NCBI GenBank assembly: GCA_023150805.1 | Contig: JAKLKF010000024.1 | Span: 1-64,000, forward strand | Direction: 5' to 3' | Length of the DNA: 64,000 nt | Origin: Myxococcota bacterium | GTDB lineage: Bacteria > Myxococcota_A > UBA796 > UBA2385 | Shown here: one piece after another, positions 49,949 to 57,672 of the stretch | Layout of the letters: the number at the start of each line of letters is the position of its first letter | How positions within the stretch are numbered: the first letter of the stretch is position 1 | Made by a program: the position numbers and the translations under genes | The notes under the pieces: generated by a model | The model's database searches: none | The model's input: the letters and a program-made list of their open reading frames with translations, nothing else | Told to the model about the DNA's origin: nothing

Positions 49949-52248
49949 GCCCTCCCGATCCCGGCTCGCGGCCCGACCTGCTCGCGCTCGAGGCTCATGC
50001 CTTCGGTGACGTCGATGCGCTCCGCGACCCCGCGCAGCGGCCACCGCCGGCCCGACAGTACACCCCGGGGTCCGAGCCGCCGGCTGTGCTGGAGGCCCGC
50101 ACGGTCGGCCGCGACGAGGTCATCCGGGCGATGGACGAGGGCATCGCCCGCCTCCTCCGCGGTGAATCCCCGCACCACCTCTACCTGTTCGGACCCCGAG
50201 GCGTAGGGAAGTCCCACCTGCTGGCCCTGGGGCGGTCCCACGCGCAGCTCGCTGAGCCCCGTGGCCAGCTCCGGGTGCGGGTCATCCCAGAGGACATGGT
50301 CTCTCCTGCCCATGCGGAGGAACTCTGGGCTCGCATGGTCCCCGTGCACGATCTCCCGCCATGGATGCTCTGGGAGAGGACAGCCGAGGTCGAGGTGTCC
50401 ACGCCGACGGTCATCCTCCTCGATGGCCTCGACAAGCACCTGGGCGCGCTCTCCCCCGCGGAGCGCAAGGCGCTGCGGGCCCTCCTCCAGGCCCACCCGC
50501 GGGTCTGGATCGTCGGCGCGGGTGCCCGCCTCTCGTCCGTGTTCATCGAGCAGGACGAGGCCTTCTACGGTGGCTTTCGGGCCGTTCCCGTCGGCGGCCT
50601 GGCTGACGCGGACGCCGCGACCCTGCTCGAGCGACTGGTGGGAGACGATGCTCTCGCCCACCCCCGCTGGCAGGCACGCCGGGACGCGCTGGTGACCCTG
50701 GCCGGCGGGAATCCGCGCGCCCTGGTCGCCCTGGCCCAGGCCGTCGGCTCCGCGCCCGGCGAACTGGTGGCCACGCGCCTGCTCTCCGCGGTCGACGAGT
50801 TCACGCCGCACTACCAATTGCGCATGCGCGACCTGGCTCCGAATGAACAGCGCCTGATCGACCTGCTCACCACCTCGCCGCGCCTGCTTGGACCCTCCGA
50901 GGTCGCCTCCATCCTGGGCGGGGTTCCCGCGACCTGGTCCACGGCGGCCAACCGCCTGTCCGACGACGGAGTGTTGACGATCCAGCAGGAAGGCAAGTTC
51001 GCCCGCTACCGCATCACCGAGCCCTTGTTCCGCTACTGGCTCGAGTTCCGGACCGCTACGCCCGAGCGCACCCGCATCGCATGGCTGAGCCAGCTCCTCG
51101 AACGGGTCCTGGGGCCCGACGAGATGGTCTCCACCTGGCGCGAGAGCGACGACCCGGCCGTGCAGGACGCCGTCTTCTCGGCCATGCGGCGGAACCCGAG
51201 CGCGCGGCGCATTGCGTGGGCGGGCGCCCTGCCTGAACTGCAGGCCGCGGTGCGCGCGGGGGAGCCGACCGAGATCCAGCGGCACCTGGCCTCCGCGGTC
51301 AACCTCTGCCCGTCCGAGGTGGACGCCTGGGAATTGTTGGTGCTCCTCTCGCCCACGCCGAAGCTGGCGGCCCAGGTGGCTTCGGCCCTGGATGCCCACC
51401 GCTGTACCCACCTGGCGCAGCTCGCGCGCGCGCTGGCCGGCCAGGCAACGCCGCGGTCCGTCCTGAGTGCGCTGCTGACTGAGGGCCGAGGCGAGCTGGA
51501 ACGAATCGGCGTGTTTCAGCGGAACGTGGCCCTGGACCAGGCGCGCGTGCTCGATCAGGTCTTCACAGGCGCGGTCCTGCGCATCGATCCCCGCGGCCAG
51601 CCCTGGCGCCTGCGGCCGCATGAACGGACAGCGCTCGCCGCGGTTCCGTGGCTCCGCAGCCGCTTCTACCGACACGGCCGCCGGACGACCCACCCCCCGC
51701 TGTTGGACGAAGCCAACCTGCTCGCCGCGGCCCTGCACGGCGACGACGCCGACCTGCCCGACCTGCTGTGGACCGCCATGGTCCGGCGGCACCTTCGACT
51801 GGCGAATCGCATCGTCGAGCTGCTGGATGCGTCCACCCACCCACGGCTGCCCTGGTGCCCCTGGCCCGGTCGCCTGCTGGCGCTCGACGCGCAGGTGCTG
51901 CTCCGCGTTGCGATGCGCGCGAAGGGCCGTGAGCCACTGTTGTGGGCCGCTGCCTTTGAAGGTGTCGATGAGGTCGCGTTCGGCCACTGGGTGGAGTCCC
52001 TGAGGGTCACACGGCCTCCGGCACCCCCGCCCCGCCAGGCCGGCAGCTTCGAGCTAGCCCTGGCCCGCGTGGCCCGAGGCACGCCCGACCGCTACCTCGG
52101 ACTGCGCGCCGCGCTCGGCGATCTCTGGGCGCCGGTGTTCATCGGGGTCGACATCCTCGTCGCGCAGCTCGCCCAGGCTGAGAAGGGCCCGCTCCATCCC
52201 GAGCTCGCGCGCGTCGACCAGGCGCTTCGCTCGACCGACCGTCTGTAG
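49945..52248 (+). CDS. AAA ATPase with winged-helix region, second gene of the operon
   Basis: A 767-residue protein starting at ATG 49945, overlapping the upstream TGA. The N-terminal ATPase has RTVGRDEVIRAMDEGIARLL, Walker A YLFGPRGVGKSHLL, Walker B PTVILLDGLDKH and a sensor strand RVWIVGAGARLSS. A winged-helix module follows (LLTTSPRLLGPSEVASILGG to GKFARYRITEPLFRYWLEF), as in archaeal STAND ATPases. The C-terminal ~350 residues are helical and unrecognised, possibly a sensor or effector (RLANRIVELLDASTHPRLPW, FGHWVESLRVTRPPAP). No nuclease or transmembrane effector motif is seen in either partner. Confidence 0.85.
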   Translation: MSPPDPGSRPDLLALEAHAFGDVDALRDPAQRPPPARQYTPGSEPPAVLEARTVGRDEVIRAMDEGIARLLRGESPHHLYLFGPRGVGKSHLLALGRSHAQLAEPRGQLRVRVIPEDMVSPAHAEELWARMVPVHDLPPWMLWERTAEVEVSTPTVILLDGLDKHLGALSPAERKALRALLQAHPRVWIVGAGARLSSVFIEQDEAFYGGFRAVPVGGLADADAATLLERLVGDDALAHPRWQARRDALVTLAGGNPRALVALAQAVGSAPGELVATRLLSAVDEFTPHYQLRMRDLAPNEQRLIDLLTTSPRLLGPSEVASILGGVPATWSTAANRLSDDGVLTIQQEGKFARYRITEPLFRYWLEFRTATPERTRIAWLSQLLERVLGPDEMVSTWRESDDPAVQDAVFSAMRRNPSARRIAWAGALPELQAAVRAGEPTEIQRHLASAVNLCPSEVDAWELLVLLSPTPKLAAQVASALDAHRCTHLAQLARALAGQATPRSVLSALLTEGRGELERIGVFQRNVALDQARVLDQVFTGAVLRIDPRGQPWRLRPHERTALAAVPWLRSRFYRHGRRTTHPPLLDEANLLAAALHGDDADLPDLLWTAMVRRHLRLANRIVELLDASTHPRLPWCPWPGRLLALDAQVLLRVAMRAKGREPLLWAAAFEGVDEVAFGHWVESLRVTRPPAPPPRQAGSFELALARVARGTPDRYLGLRAALGDLWAPVFIGVDILVAQLAQAEKGPLHPELARVDQALRSTDRL

Positions 52249-52280
52249 GAGACACCTGGCGGTACGTCCCCGTGGTTCTC

Positions 52281-52412
52281 CAGGTCGACGCCGGCCATGG
52301 GCGGGTCGGCAAGCTCCAAGTGCCCATCTCATCCCCGAGCAGATCGCCCGCACGGTCGTCCACGAGGTTCAGGCGCGGCTGGGTCGATCGGCGGCCCGAG
52401 GGCGGGGTGGGC
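52281..52412 (+). pseudogene. Decayed copy of the 3' half of the 42546-44216 gene
   Basis: Three short blocks match the intact gene in order and orientation, separated by deletions. Block 1 (52281-52328) contains gcgggtcggcaagctcca (intact ~43425). Block 2 (52331-52366) contains agatcgcccgcac and gtcgtccacgag (intact ~43530). Block 3 (52367-52400) contains gcgcggctgggtcga (intact ~44015). It ends with the 14-base string agggcggggtgggc found just past the intact stop (44215-44228). The rest of the 52249-52426 gap shows nothing else. Confidence 0.8.
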
Positions 52413-52426
52413 TACCCTGGAGGCGC

Positions 52427-53530
52427 ATGCACGACCCCATCCGCCGCGTCGCCTTCCACGGCTTCCGCTCCTTCCAGCACGCCACCGTCGAGCTGCGCGA
52501 CCTCAACGTGCTGATCGGCGTGAACGGTGCCGGCAAGTCCAACTTCATCGACGGCCTGATGCTGCTCCGCGACATCGCGGCCGGACGATTCCAGGAGTTC
52601 GTGGCGCAGCGCGTCGGGGCGCACCGAATCCTCCACCGCGGGCGTGTTGCCCCGGGCATGGGGGTCGAAGTTCGCAGCGACCGCGTGGACTACGTCGCGC
52701 AGCTCGGCGCCAGCGAGGTGGACCGGCTGTTCTTCCTGTCGGAGGGCTTCACCACCCCACCTGGGCGGGAGGGGCTTGCCCTGCACCACGACCCGCAGAG
52801 CGCGTTCAGCCGGCCCGGCCAGCGCGAGTCCGCGCTGGTCCACTACCAGGGGGTCGGCGCGGATGAGGTCGAGGCCTTCGCCGCACGCCTGCGAGGCATC
52901 CAGCGTTGGCACTTCGTGGACACGCGCGCACTGGGGGTCCTGCGCCAGGCGGCCGACCTCCACGACAACCGGGGCCTGGACCCGCATGGTGGCAACCTGG
53001 CTGCGTGGCTCTACCTGCTGAGGTCGCAACATCGGGGCGCCTTCGCGCAGGTGCAAGGTACATTGCGGCTGGTCGCGCCCTTCATCGCGGAGCTCGTGGT
53101 CGAGCCGCAGGCCCTGAATCCCCACAGCGTCGTCGTCCAGTGGCGCCAGGTCGGTCTGGAGGGCCTGTTCGACGTCGGACACCTCTCGGACGGCACCCTT
53201 CGGTTCCTGGCCCTCGCCTCGGTGCTCCTGCAGCCCGAGCCCCCCTCTCTGATTGTGCTCGACGAGCCGGAGCTGGGCCTGCACCCGCACGCGCTGCACG
53301 TGCTGGTCGAGCTGCTCCAGGACGCCGCGCGGCGCACGCAGGTCATCGTGGCCACCCAGTCCCGGCAGATCGTGGACCTCGTCGCGGCGGAGGATGTCAT
53401 CATCGCCCAGCGAGAGGGCGCGGGCACGACGCTGCGTCGGTTGGACACGGAGGGGCTGCGCCCCTGGCTGGACGAGTACAGCCAGGGCGAGCTGTGGGAG
53501 ATGAACGTGCTGAGCGGTGTGGGGGGGTAG
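52427..53530 (+). CDS. AAA_21/RecF-OLD-like ATPase
   Basis: A 367-residue protein; GGAGG is just upstream of ATG 52427. It is an SMC/RecF-type ATPase: FHGFRSFQHATVELRDLNVL, Walker A IGVNGAGKSNFIDGL, signature HLSDGTLRFLALASVLLQ, Walker B LIVLDEPELGLHPHAL, and ATQSRQIVDL (H-loop equivalent with Gln). There is no TOPRIM or nuclease domain, so it is not a full OLD/GajA protein. Such stand-alone ATPases commonly pair with an effector in retron or toxin-type defence, but none is obvious next door: the neighbouring gene is convergent and unrelated. Confidence 0.88.
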   Translation: MHDPIRRVAFHGFRSFQHATVELRDLNVLIGVNGAGKSNFIDGLMLLRDIAAGRFQEFVAQRVGAHRILHRGRVAPGMGVEVRSDRVDYVAQLGASEVDRLFFLSEGFTTPPGREGLALHHDPQSAFSRPGQRESALVHYQGVGADEVEAFAARLRGIQRWHFVDTRALGVLRQAADLHDNRGLDPHGGNLAAWLYLLRSQHRGAFAQVQGTLRLVAPFIAELVVEPQALNPHSVVVQWRQVGLEGLFDVGHLSDGTLRFLALASVLLQPEPPSLIVLDEPELGLHPHALHVLVELLQDAARRTQVIVATQSRQIVDLVAAEDVIIAQREGAGTTLRRLDTEGLRPWLDEYSQGELWEMNVLSGVGG

Positions 53531-53587
53531 TCGTGCATTGCGGCGCCTTGGCCGCCTTCGGCCCTTCCAACCGCCCCTGACGCCTCC

Positions 53588-54406
53588 CTACGCCTGCGGC
53601 ACCGCGACCTGCGGGTCGCCCGCGGCGCCGACCTGGCGGATCTCCGCGATGAAGCGCTCGCGGGCGCCGTCATCGTCGGTGTCCACCACCTCGTGGGCGA
53701 AGGGCGCCAGCGTCTGCCGCGCCTCGTCCCGCTGATCGGGGTGTCCACCTGCCGTCACGTAGGCGATCAGCCGACCTTGCCGGCCGTTCTCGGCCCGCTC
53801 GACCGCGTACCGGTAGGCGCCGATGCGCTGGGCGATCTCCTTGAGGTCGGCATCGAAGCGCGGACGCGACGGCACCACCGGCTCCATGAGCAGCACCTGG
53901 TCGCCGCCCGGCACCCAGTGGCTCAGCTCAGGCAGGCCGGCAGCGTGCCGCCCCAACCAGCCCGCTCCGTCGGTACCCGGTCGGAAGGTCTTGCGGACGA
54001 AGCGCTCCACGCGCCAGGTCTCGAAGAACCGGTAGCCCAGGCTGGCACGCTGGGCGCTTCGTGGCTCCGCCACCCGCCGCTGTGGTGACCGAGCGGGGTT
54101 CAGTAGCGCCTCCACCCAGCCGAATGGGTCGAGCACGGCATCGGGGACCATGACCACCTCGCCCAGGCTGGCGTAGGGGCCGAAGGCAGGGGGCAGGGCC
54201 TCGACGCTGCCGATCCCGTCGAGGCGGGCGTGCAGGCGCTGGACGGCGAGCTGGAGCCCGCGATCGCCGAGACAGGCCAGGGGGAGGTGGTGGACCTTCG
54301 CGACGCGCACCTGGCCGTTGCGGCCCACGACCACCGCACCCAGCGGCATGCGGGCGCCGGTGAACGGGTCCGGCGTGATGTGCACGAGGCGGTAGCTGGC
54401 GATCAC
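53588..54406 (-). CDS. Unknown protein beginning with a DUF3037-like strand
   Basis: A 272-residue protein starting at GTG 54406, with GGAGG seven bases upstream. The opening IASYRLVHITPDPFTGARMP followed by LGAVVVGRNGQVRVAKVHHL looks like a small beta-domain reminiscent of DUF3037; the similarity is weak. The C-terminal half is alpha/beta (RFDADLKEIAQRIGAYRYAV, GRLIAYVTAGGHPDQRDEAR). No catalytic motif. Its GTG overlaps a TGA that closes a short upstream frame (ending EVAHLARHLEALGGHR), hinting that it once followed another gene, now lost. Confidence 0.65.
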   Translation of the reverse strand: MIASYRLVHITPDPFTGARMPLGAVVVGRNGQVRVAKVHHLPLACLGDRGLQLAVQRLHARLDGIGSVEALPPAFGPYASLGEVVMVPDAVLDPFGWVEALLNPARSPQRRVAEPRSAQRASLGYRFFETWRVERFVRKTFRPGTDGAGWLGRHAAGLPELSHWVPGGDQVLLMEPVVPSRPRFDADLKEIAQRIGAYRYAVERAENGRQGRLIAYVTAGGHPDQRDEARQTLAPFAHEVVDTDDDGARERFIAEIRQVGAAGDPQVAVPQA

Positions 54407-54581
54407 CGATGGCCTCCGAGGGCTTCAAGATGGCGGGCGAGGTGGGCGACCTCGTGGGGCACGTACTCCACCGCCCCCCGCAGGGCCCGCCCCTCCCTGC
54501 CCCCCCTCCCCTGGGCTACCCTGCCCGCTCGCCCCCCCTCCCCGCTCCTGCCCCCTCCCCCCCCCTCGCCCGGGCTGTCCG
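54407..54581. other. Intergenic region: gene-end remnant and pyrimidine-rich tract
   Basis: On the minus strand the first ~65 bases read as a plausible protein C-terminus (VEYVPHEVAHLARHLEALG) ending in a TGA that overlaps the next gene's GTG. The rest (about 54486-54571) is strongly C/T-biased on the plus strand, with a pure pyrimidine run near 54551-54568. No promoter motif was identified. Confidence 0.5.
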
Positions 54582-55193
54582 GTGGCCGACGCCGCGCGCC
54601 GCGCCGACATCGCCGCCGCCCTCGCCGACCCGCTGGTGCAGCAGGGCAGGCTGGAGGCCCTGGTCGCCGAGCTGCTGCGCGCGGGCAAGGCGCCGGTGCT
54701 GGCGGCGGGCCTGGTGCCGCTGGCCGAGCTGGGGGTGGTGCGCGTGGGCCTGTTCGGCGAGGCCGGCGGGGTGGCGGCCCCCGGCTTCGAGGGCTGGCTG
54801 CCGACGGCCGTGGTCGACGAGGTGCGGGCGCGGCACGCGGGGCTGGTGGCCGGGTGCTGGGACGGGGGCCTGGAGGCCGGCTGGAGCCTGGCCTGGACCG
54901 ACGCGGCGGCCGAGGGGCTGGTCGCGTGGACGGCCCAGGGGGGGCGGCTGCGGCTGGCCGACGGGGTGGTGGACCTGCTGGACGACGGCCGCTGGACGGT
55001 GATCCCGGCGGAGCGGGTGGGGCGGGTGTCGCTCCAGGGCCTGCCCGAGCAGCGGGCGCTGCTGCGCCTGCACACGACGGACGGCCGCTTCGTGGCGCTG
55101 CGGGCGGGGCGGGCGCTGGGGGCGGGCCTGCTGGTGGAGCGCCTGGCGCGGGCGCTGGGGGTCGAGGCGGGGGGCAGCCGGTGGGACCGCTGA
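54582..55193 (+). CDS. Unknown protein
   Basis: A 203-residue protein beginning at GTG 54582 right after the pyrimidine-rich tract; no ribosome-binding site is visible, so the start is uncertain. An N-terminal helical part (ALADPLVQQGRLEALVAELL) precedes a beta-rich C-terminal domain (TAQGGRLRLADGVVDLLDDG, WTVIPAERVGRVSLQG, LRLHTTDGRFVALRAGRALG). The strand pattern hints at a small SH3/PH-like barrel. Strong third-position GC fits the local coding style. Function unknown. Confidence 0.6.
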   Translation: MADAARRADIAAALADPLVQQGRLEALVAELLRAGKAPVLAAGLVPLAELGVVRVGLFGEAGGVAAPGFEGWLPTAVVDEVRARHAGLVAGCWDGGLEAGWSLAWTDAAAEGLVAWTAQGGRLRLADGVVDLLDDGRWTVIPAERVGRVSLQGLPEQRALLRLHTTDGRFVALRAGRALGAGLLVERLARALGVEAGGSRWDR

Positions 55194-55290
55194 GGCCGGG
55201 GGCGACGGGGCCCGCGACGGCAGGTCGCGAGGGCGGCGGCCGCGCCCGCCCAGGGTGTTACCGCTGTGCGCGACTCCCGGACCCAGGACC

Positions 55291-56238
55291 ATGAAGCTCC
55301 AGCCCATCCTCGATCGCCGCGTGGTCCTGGTCTCGGGCAAGGGAGGGGTGGGCCGCACCACGGTCACCGCCGCGCTGGCGCGGGCCGCGGCCGCCGCCGG
55401 CAAGCGCGTGCTGGTCGCCGAGATCGAGGAGCCGGCGACCCAGGCCCAGTCGACCCTGGCGCGCATGTTCGGCCGCGAGGTGCTGCCGGTGCGGCCGACC
55501 CTGGTGGCGCCGGGGGTGCACGGCTGCATGCTGGCCACCGAGGAAGGCACCGAGCAGTTCCTGGGCGACGTCTTCCGGGTGCAGACCCTGGCGCGCCTGG
55601 CCCTGCGCAACGCGGCCCTGCGGCGGCTGCTGCACGCCGGGCCCAGCTTCCACGAGATGGGCATCTTCTACCAGCTGCTGCACCTGGTCCGGCAGGAGCT
55701 GCCCGACGGCCGGCCGCGCTGGGACTTCCTGGTGCTGGACATGCCGGCGACGGGCCACACGCTGGCGCTGACGGCCCTGCCCGACATCCTGCTGCGCCTG
55801 GTGCGCCGCGGGCCCATCGCCGCCGCCCTGCGCGAGGGCCAGGGCTGGCTGAACGACGCCCGCACCGGCTGCGCCGTCGTCGTCACCATCCCCGAGCCCC
55901 TGCCGGTGACCGAGTCGCTGGAGCTGGTCGAGGGCCTGCAGGCCACCCGGATGCACGTGGCCGCGATGGTGGTGAACAAGGTGCCCGAGGACCCCTTCTC
56001 GGCCGAGGAGCGGGCCGCCCTGGACGAGCTGCTGCCCCCGGGCCCGCTCTACGGCAAGGAGGAGCTGGCCCGCCTGGAGCGCACCCGCGTCTCGCTGGAA
56101 CGCCTGCGGGGCGCGGCCCGCGCGCCGGTGCTGGCCGTGCCGCAGTTCTTGGCCGACGGCCAGGGCGCGGTCGAGGCCATGACCGCCTGGTTCCAGGCCG
56201 AGGAGGGCCTGGGCCTGTCGGGTGGAGGGGCGAGATGA
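55291..56238 (+). CDS. ArsA/Get3-like P-loop ATPase, first of a pair (P-loop Lys replaced)
   Basis: A 315-residue protein starting at ATG 55291 (track start 55255 is upstream junk). It is an ArsA/Get3-type deviant-Walker ATPase: VVLVSGKGGVGRTTVTAALA, in which the invariant GK[T/S] lysine is Arg while the signature Lys of KGG is kept; switch region FLVLDMPATGHTLAL; VVVTIPEPLPVTESLEL; and MVVNKVPED. Family members couple ATP to sorting of membrane or anionic cargo. The altered P-loop suggests weak or no ATPase activity unless complemented by the partner. Its stop overlaps the partner's start (ATGA). Confidence 0.88.
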   Translation: MKLQPILDRRVVLVSGKGGVGRTTVTAALARAAAAAGKRVLVAEIEEPATQAQSTLARMFGREVLPVRPTLVAPGVHGCMLATEEGTEQFLGDVFRVQTLARLALRNAALRRLLHAGPSFHEMGIFYQLLHLVRQELPDGRPRWDFLVLDMPATGHTLALTALPDILLRLVRRGPIAAALREGQGWLNDARTGCAVVVTIPEPLPVTESLELVEGLQATRMHVAAMVVNKVPEDPFSAEERAALDELLPPGPLYGKEELARLERTRVSLERLRGAARAPVLAVPQFLADGQGAVEAMTAWFQAEEGLGLSGGGAR

Positions 56239-57368
56239 GCCGCCTGGCCGCGCACATCCACGACAAGCGCATCGTCATCTGCTGCGGCGCCGGCGGCGTG
56301 GGCAAGACCACCACCTCGGCCGCCCTGGCCGTGGCCGCCGCCCAGGACGGGCGCCGCGTGCTGGTGCTGACCATCGACCCCAGCAAGCGGCTGGCCGAGG
56401 CGCTGGGGGTGACCAGCAACACGCCCGACCCGGTGCGCGTGCGGGCCGACCGCGAGGCCGACGCCGGCATCCAAGCGCCGGGCGCGCTCTCGGCCTGGAT
56501 GCTCGACCCCAAGCTGGTGAGCGACGCCACGGTGCGGCGGCTGGTCCGCGACCCCAAGAAGGCCCAGGAGCTGCTGAACAACCCGATCTACCAGCAGGTC
56601 ACGCAGATGATCGCCGGGATGCAGGAGTACACCGCGATGGAGGCCCTGCACGGCTTCGTCGAGCGCGGCGAGTACGACCTGGTCATCCTGGACACGCCGC
56701 CGGCCCGCAACGCGCTCAACTTCCTGGACGCCCCCCGGCGCCTGGGCGAGTTCCTGGACGGCCGCATCTTCCAGATGCTGCTGCCGGACCGCGAGGGCAA
56801 GGGCCCGCTGGGCGGCACCACCCGGATGATGGCCGCCAAGATCCTCTCGGGCGTCTTCGGCGACGAGTTCTACACCGACCTGCAGGTCTTCTTCTCGGCC
56901 TTCCACGGCATCTTCGCCCAGCTCAACGGCAACGCCCAGAAGATGCGGGTGCGCATGCAGCAGGACGACGTGGTCTTCCTGCTGGTCACCAGCCCCGTGC
57001 GCACGGCGCTGGACGACGCGCTGTACTTCGAGGACCGCATCCGCGAGCTGGACCTGCCCCTGGGCGGCCTGATCCTCAACCGCAGCCGGCACCTGGCCGA
57101 GGCCCGGCCCATGCCGGACAGCGGGCTGTTGCCCCCGCGCGCCACCGAGACCCACCGCGCGGCCCTGGCCCACCTGGTCGTCCTGGCCGAGCGCGAGCGC
57201 AAGCACGAGGCCGAGCACCGCGAGCTGCTGTCCACCCTGGTGCAGAACGCGCCCAAGGACATCGAGGTGCTGACCGTGCCCGAGTTCCCCGGGGGCATCG
57301 ACGACCTGCGCGGCCTGGGCGAGCTGGCGCGCTGGATGCTGGACGAGACGCACGCCCACAAGGCGTGA
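56235..57368 (+). CDS. ArsA/Get3-like P-loop ATPase, second of a pair (intact motif)
   Basis: A 377-residue protein with ATG 56235 overlapping the previous stop. It has the intact motif IVICCGAGGVGKTTTSAALA, switch I TIDPSKRLAEALGV (DPS-x-R as in ArsA proteins), switch II YDLVILDTPPARNALNFLDA, and FLLVTSPVRTALDDALYF. It lacks the CxxC metal motif of Get3. Coupled translation with the Arg-variant partner suggests a heterodimer in which this subunit hydrolyses ATP. In ArsA-family pairs the role is often protein or cargo targeting; the substrate here is unknown. It is cytoplasmic. Confidence 0.92.
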   Translation: MSRLAAHIHDKRIVICCGAGGVGKTTTSAALAVAAAQDGRRVLVLTIDPSKRLAEALGVTSNTPDPVRVRADREADAGIQAPGALSAWMLDPKLVSDATVRRLVRDPKKAQELLNNPIYQQVTQMIAGMQEYTAMEALHGFVERGEYDLVILDTPPARNALNFLDAPRRLGEFLDGRIFQMLLPDREGKGPLGGTTRMMAAKILSGVFGDEFYTDLQVFFSAFHGIFAQLNGNAQKMRVRMQQDDVVFLLVTSPVRTALDDALYFEDRIRELDLPLGGLILNRSRHLAEARPMPDSGLLPPRATETHRAALAHLVVLAERERKHEAEHRELLSTLVQNAPKDIEVLTVPEFPGGIDDLRGLGELARWMLDETHAHKA

Positions 57369-57414
57369 CGATTCGGCGCTTCCTCGGCGCCAGCACCGGT
57401 GCTACCACCTGCGC

Positions 57415-57651
57415 ATGAGCACCGAACCCTCCCTGGCCGAGAAGCAAGGCTCCCTGCGCTTCGTCACGATCTGGACCGTGGTGAACGCGCTCCTGGTCCT
57501 GTTGGGAGCGGCCCGCGTGGCCACGGCAGGCCCGGGCACGGCCCCGCAGGTGACCCTGGGGGTGCTGGGCGTCATCGCCGTGATGGTCGTCGTGGGCGTC
57601 GTGCGGATCCAGAAGCTGCGCGCCGAGATCGCCCAGGCGCCACGCGGCTGA
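57415..57651 (+). CDS. Small two-helix membrane protein
   Basis: A 78-residue protein, ATG 57415, 46 bases after the ArsA-like pair. Two hydrophobic segments are visible (TIWTVVNALLVLLGAARVAT and VTLGVLGVIAVMVVVGVVRI), with a charged C-terminal tail (RIQKLRAEIAQAPRG). No signal cleavage site. Its position suggests it could be a membrane partner of the ATPase pair (inference). Confidence 0.75.
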   Translation: MSTEPSLAEKQGSLRFVTIWTVVNALLVLLGAARVATAGPGTAPQVTLGVLGVIAVMVVVGVVRIQKLRAEIAQAPRG

Positions 57652-57672
57652 TCCGCAGGCCCCCGGCCGCGC

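Noticed and set aside
54409-55002. Plus-strand ORF starting MASEGFKMAGEVGDLVG
   Set aside because: It becomes Pro/Arg/Trp low-complexity and overlaps the better-supported frame from 54582.
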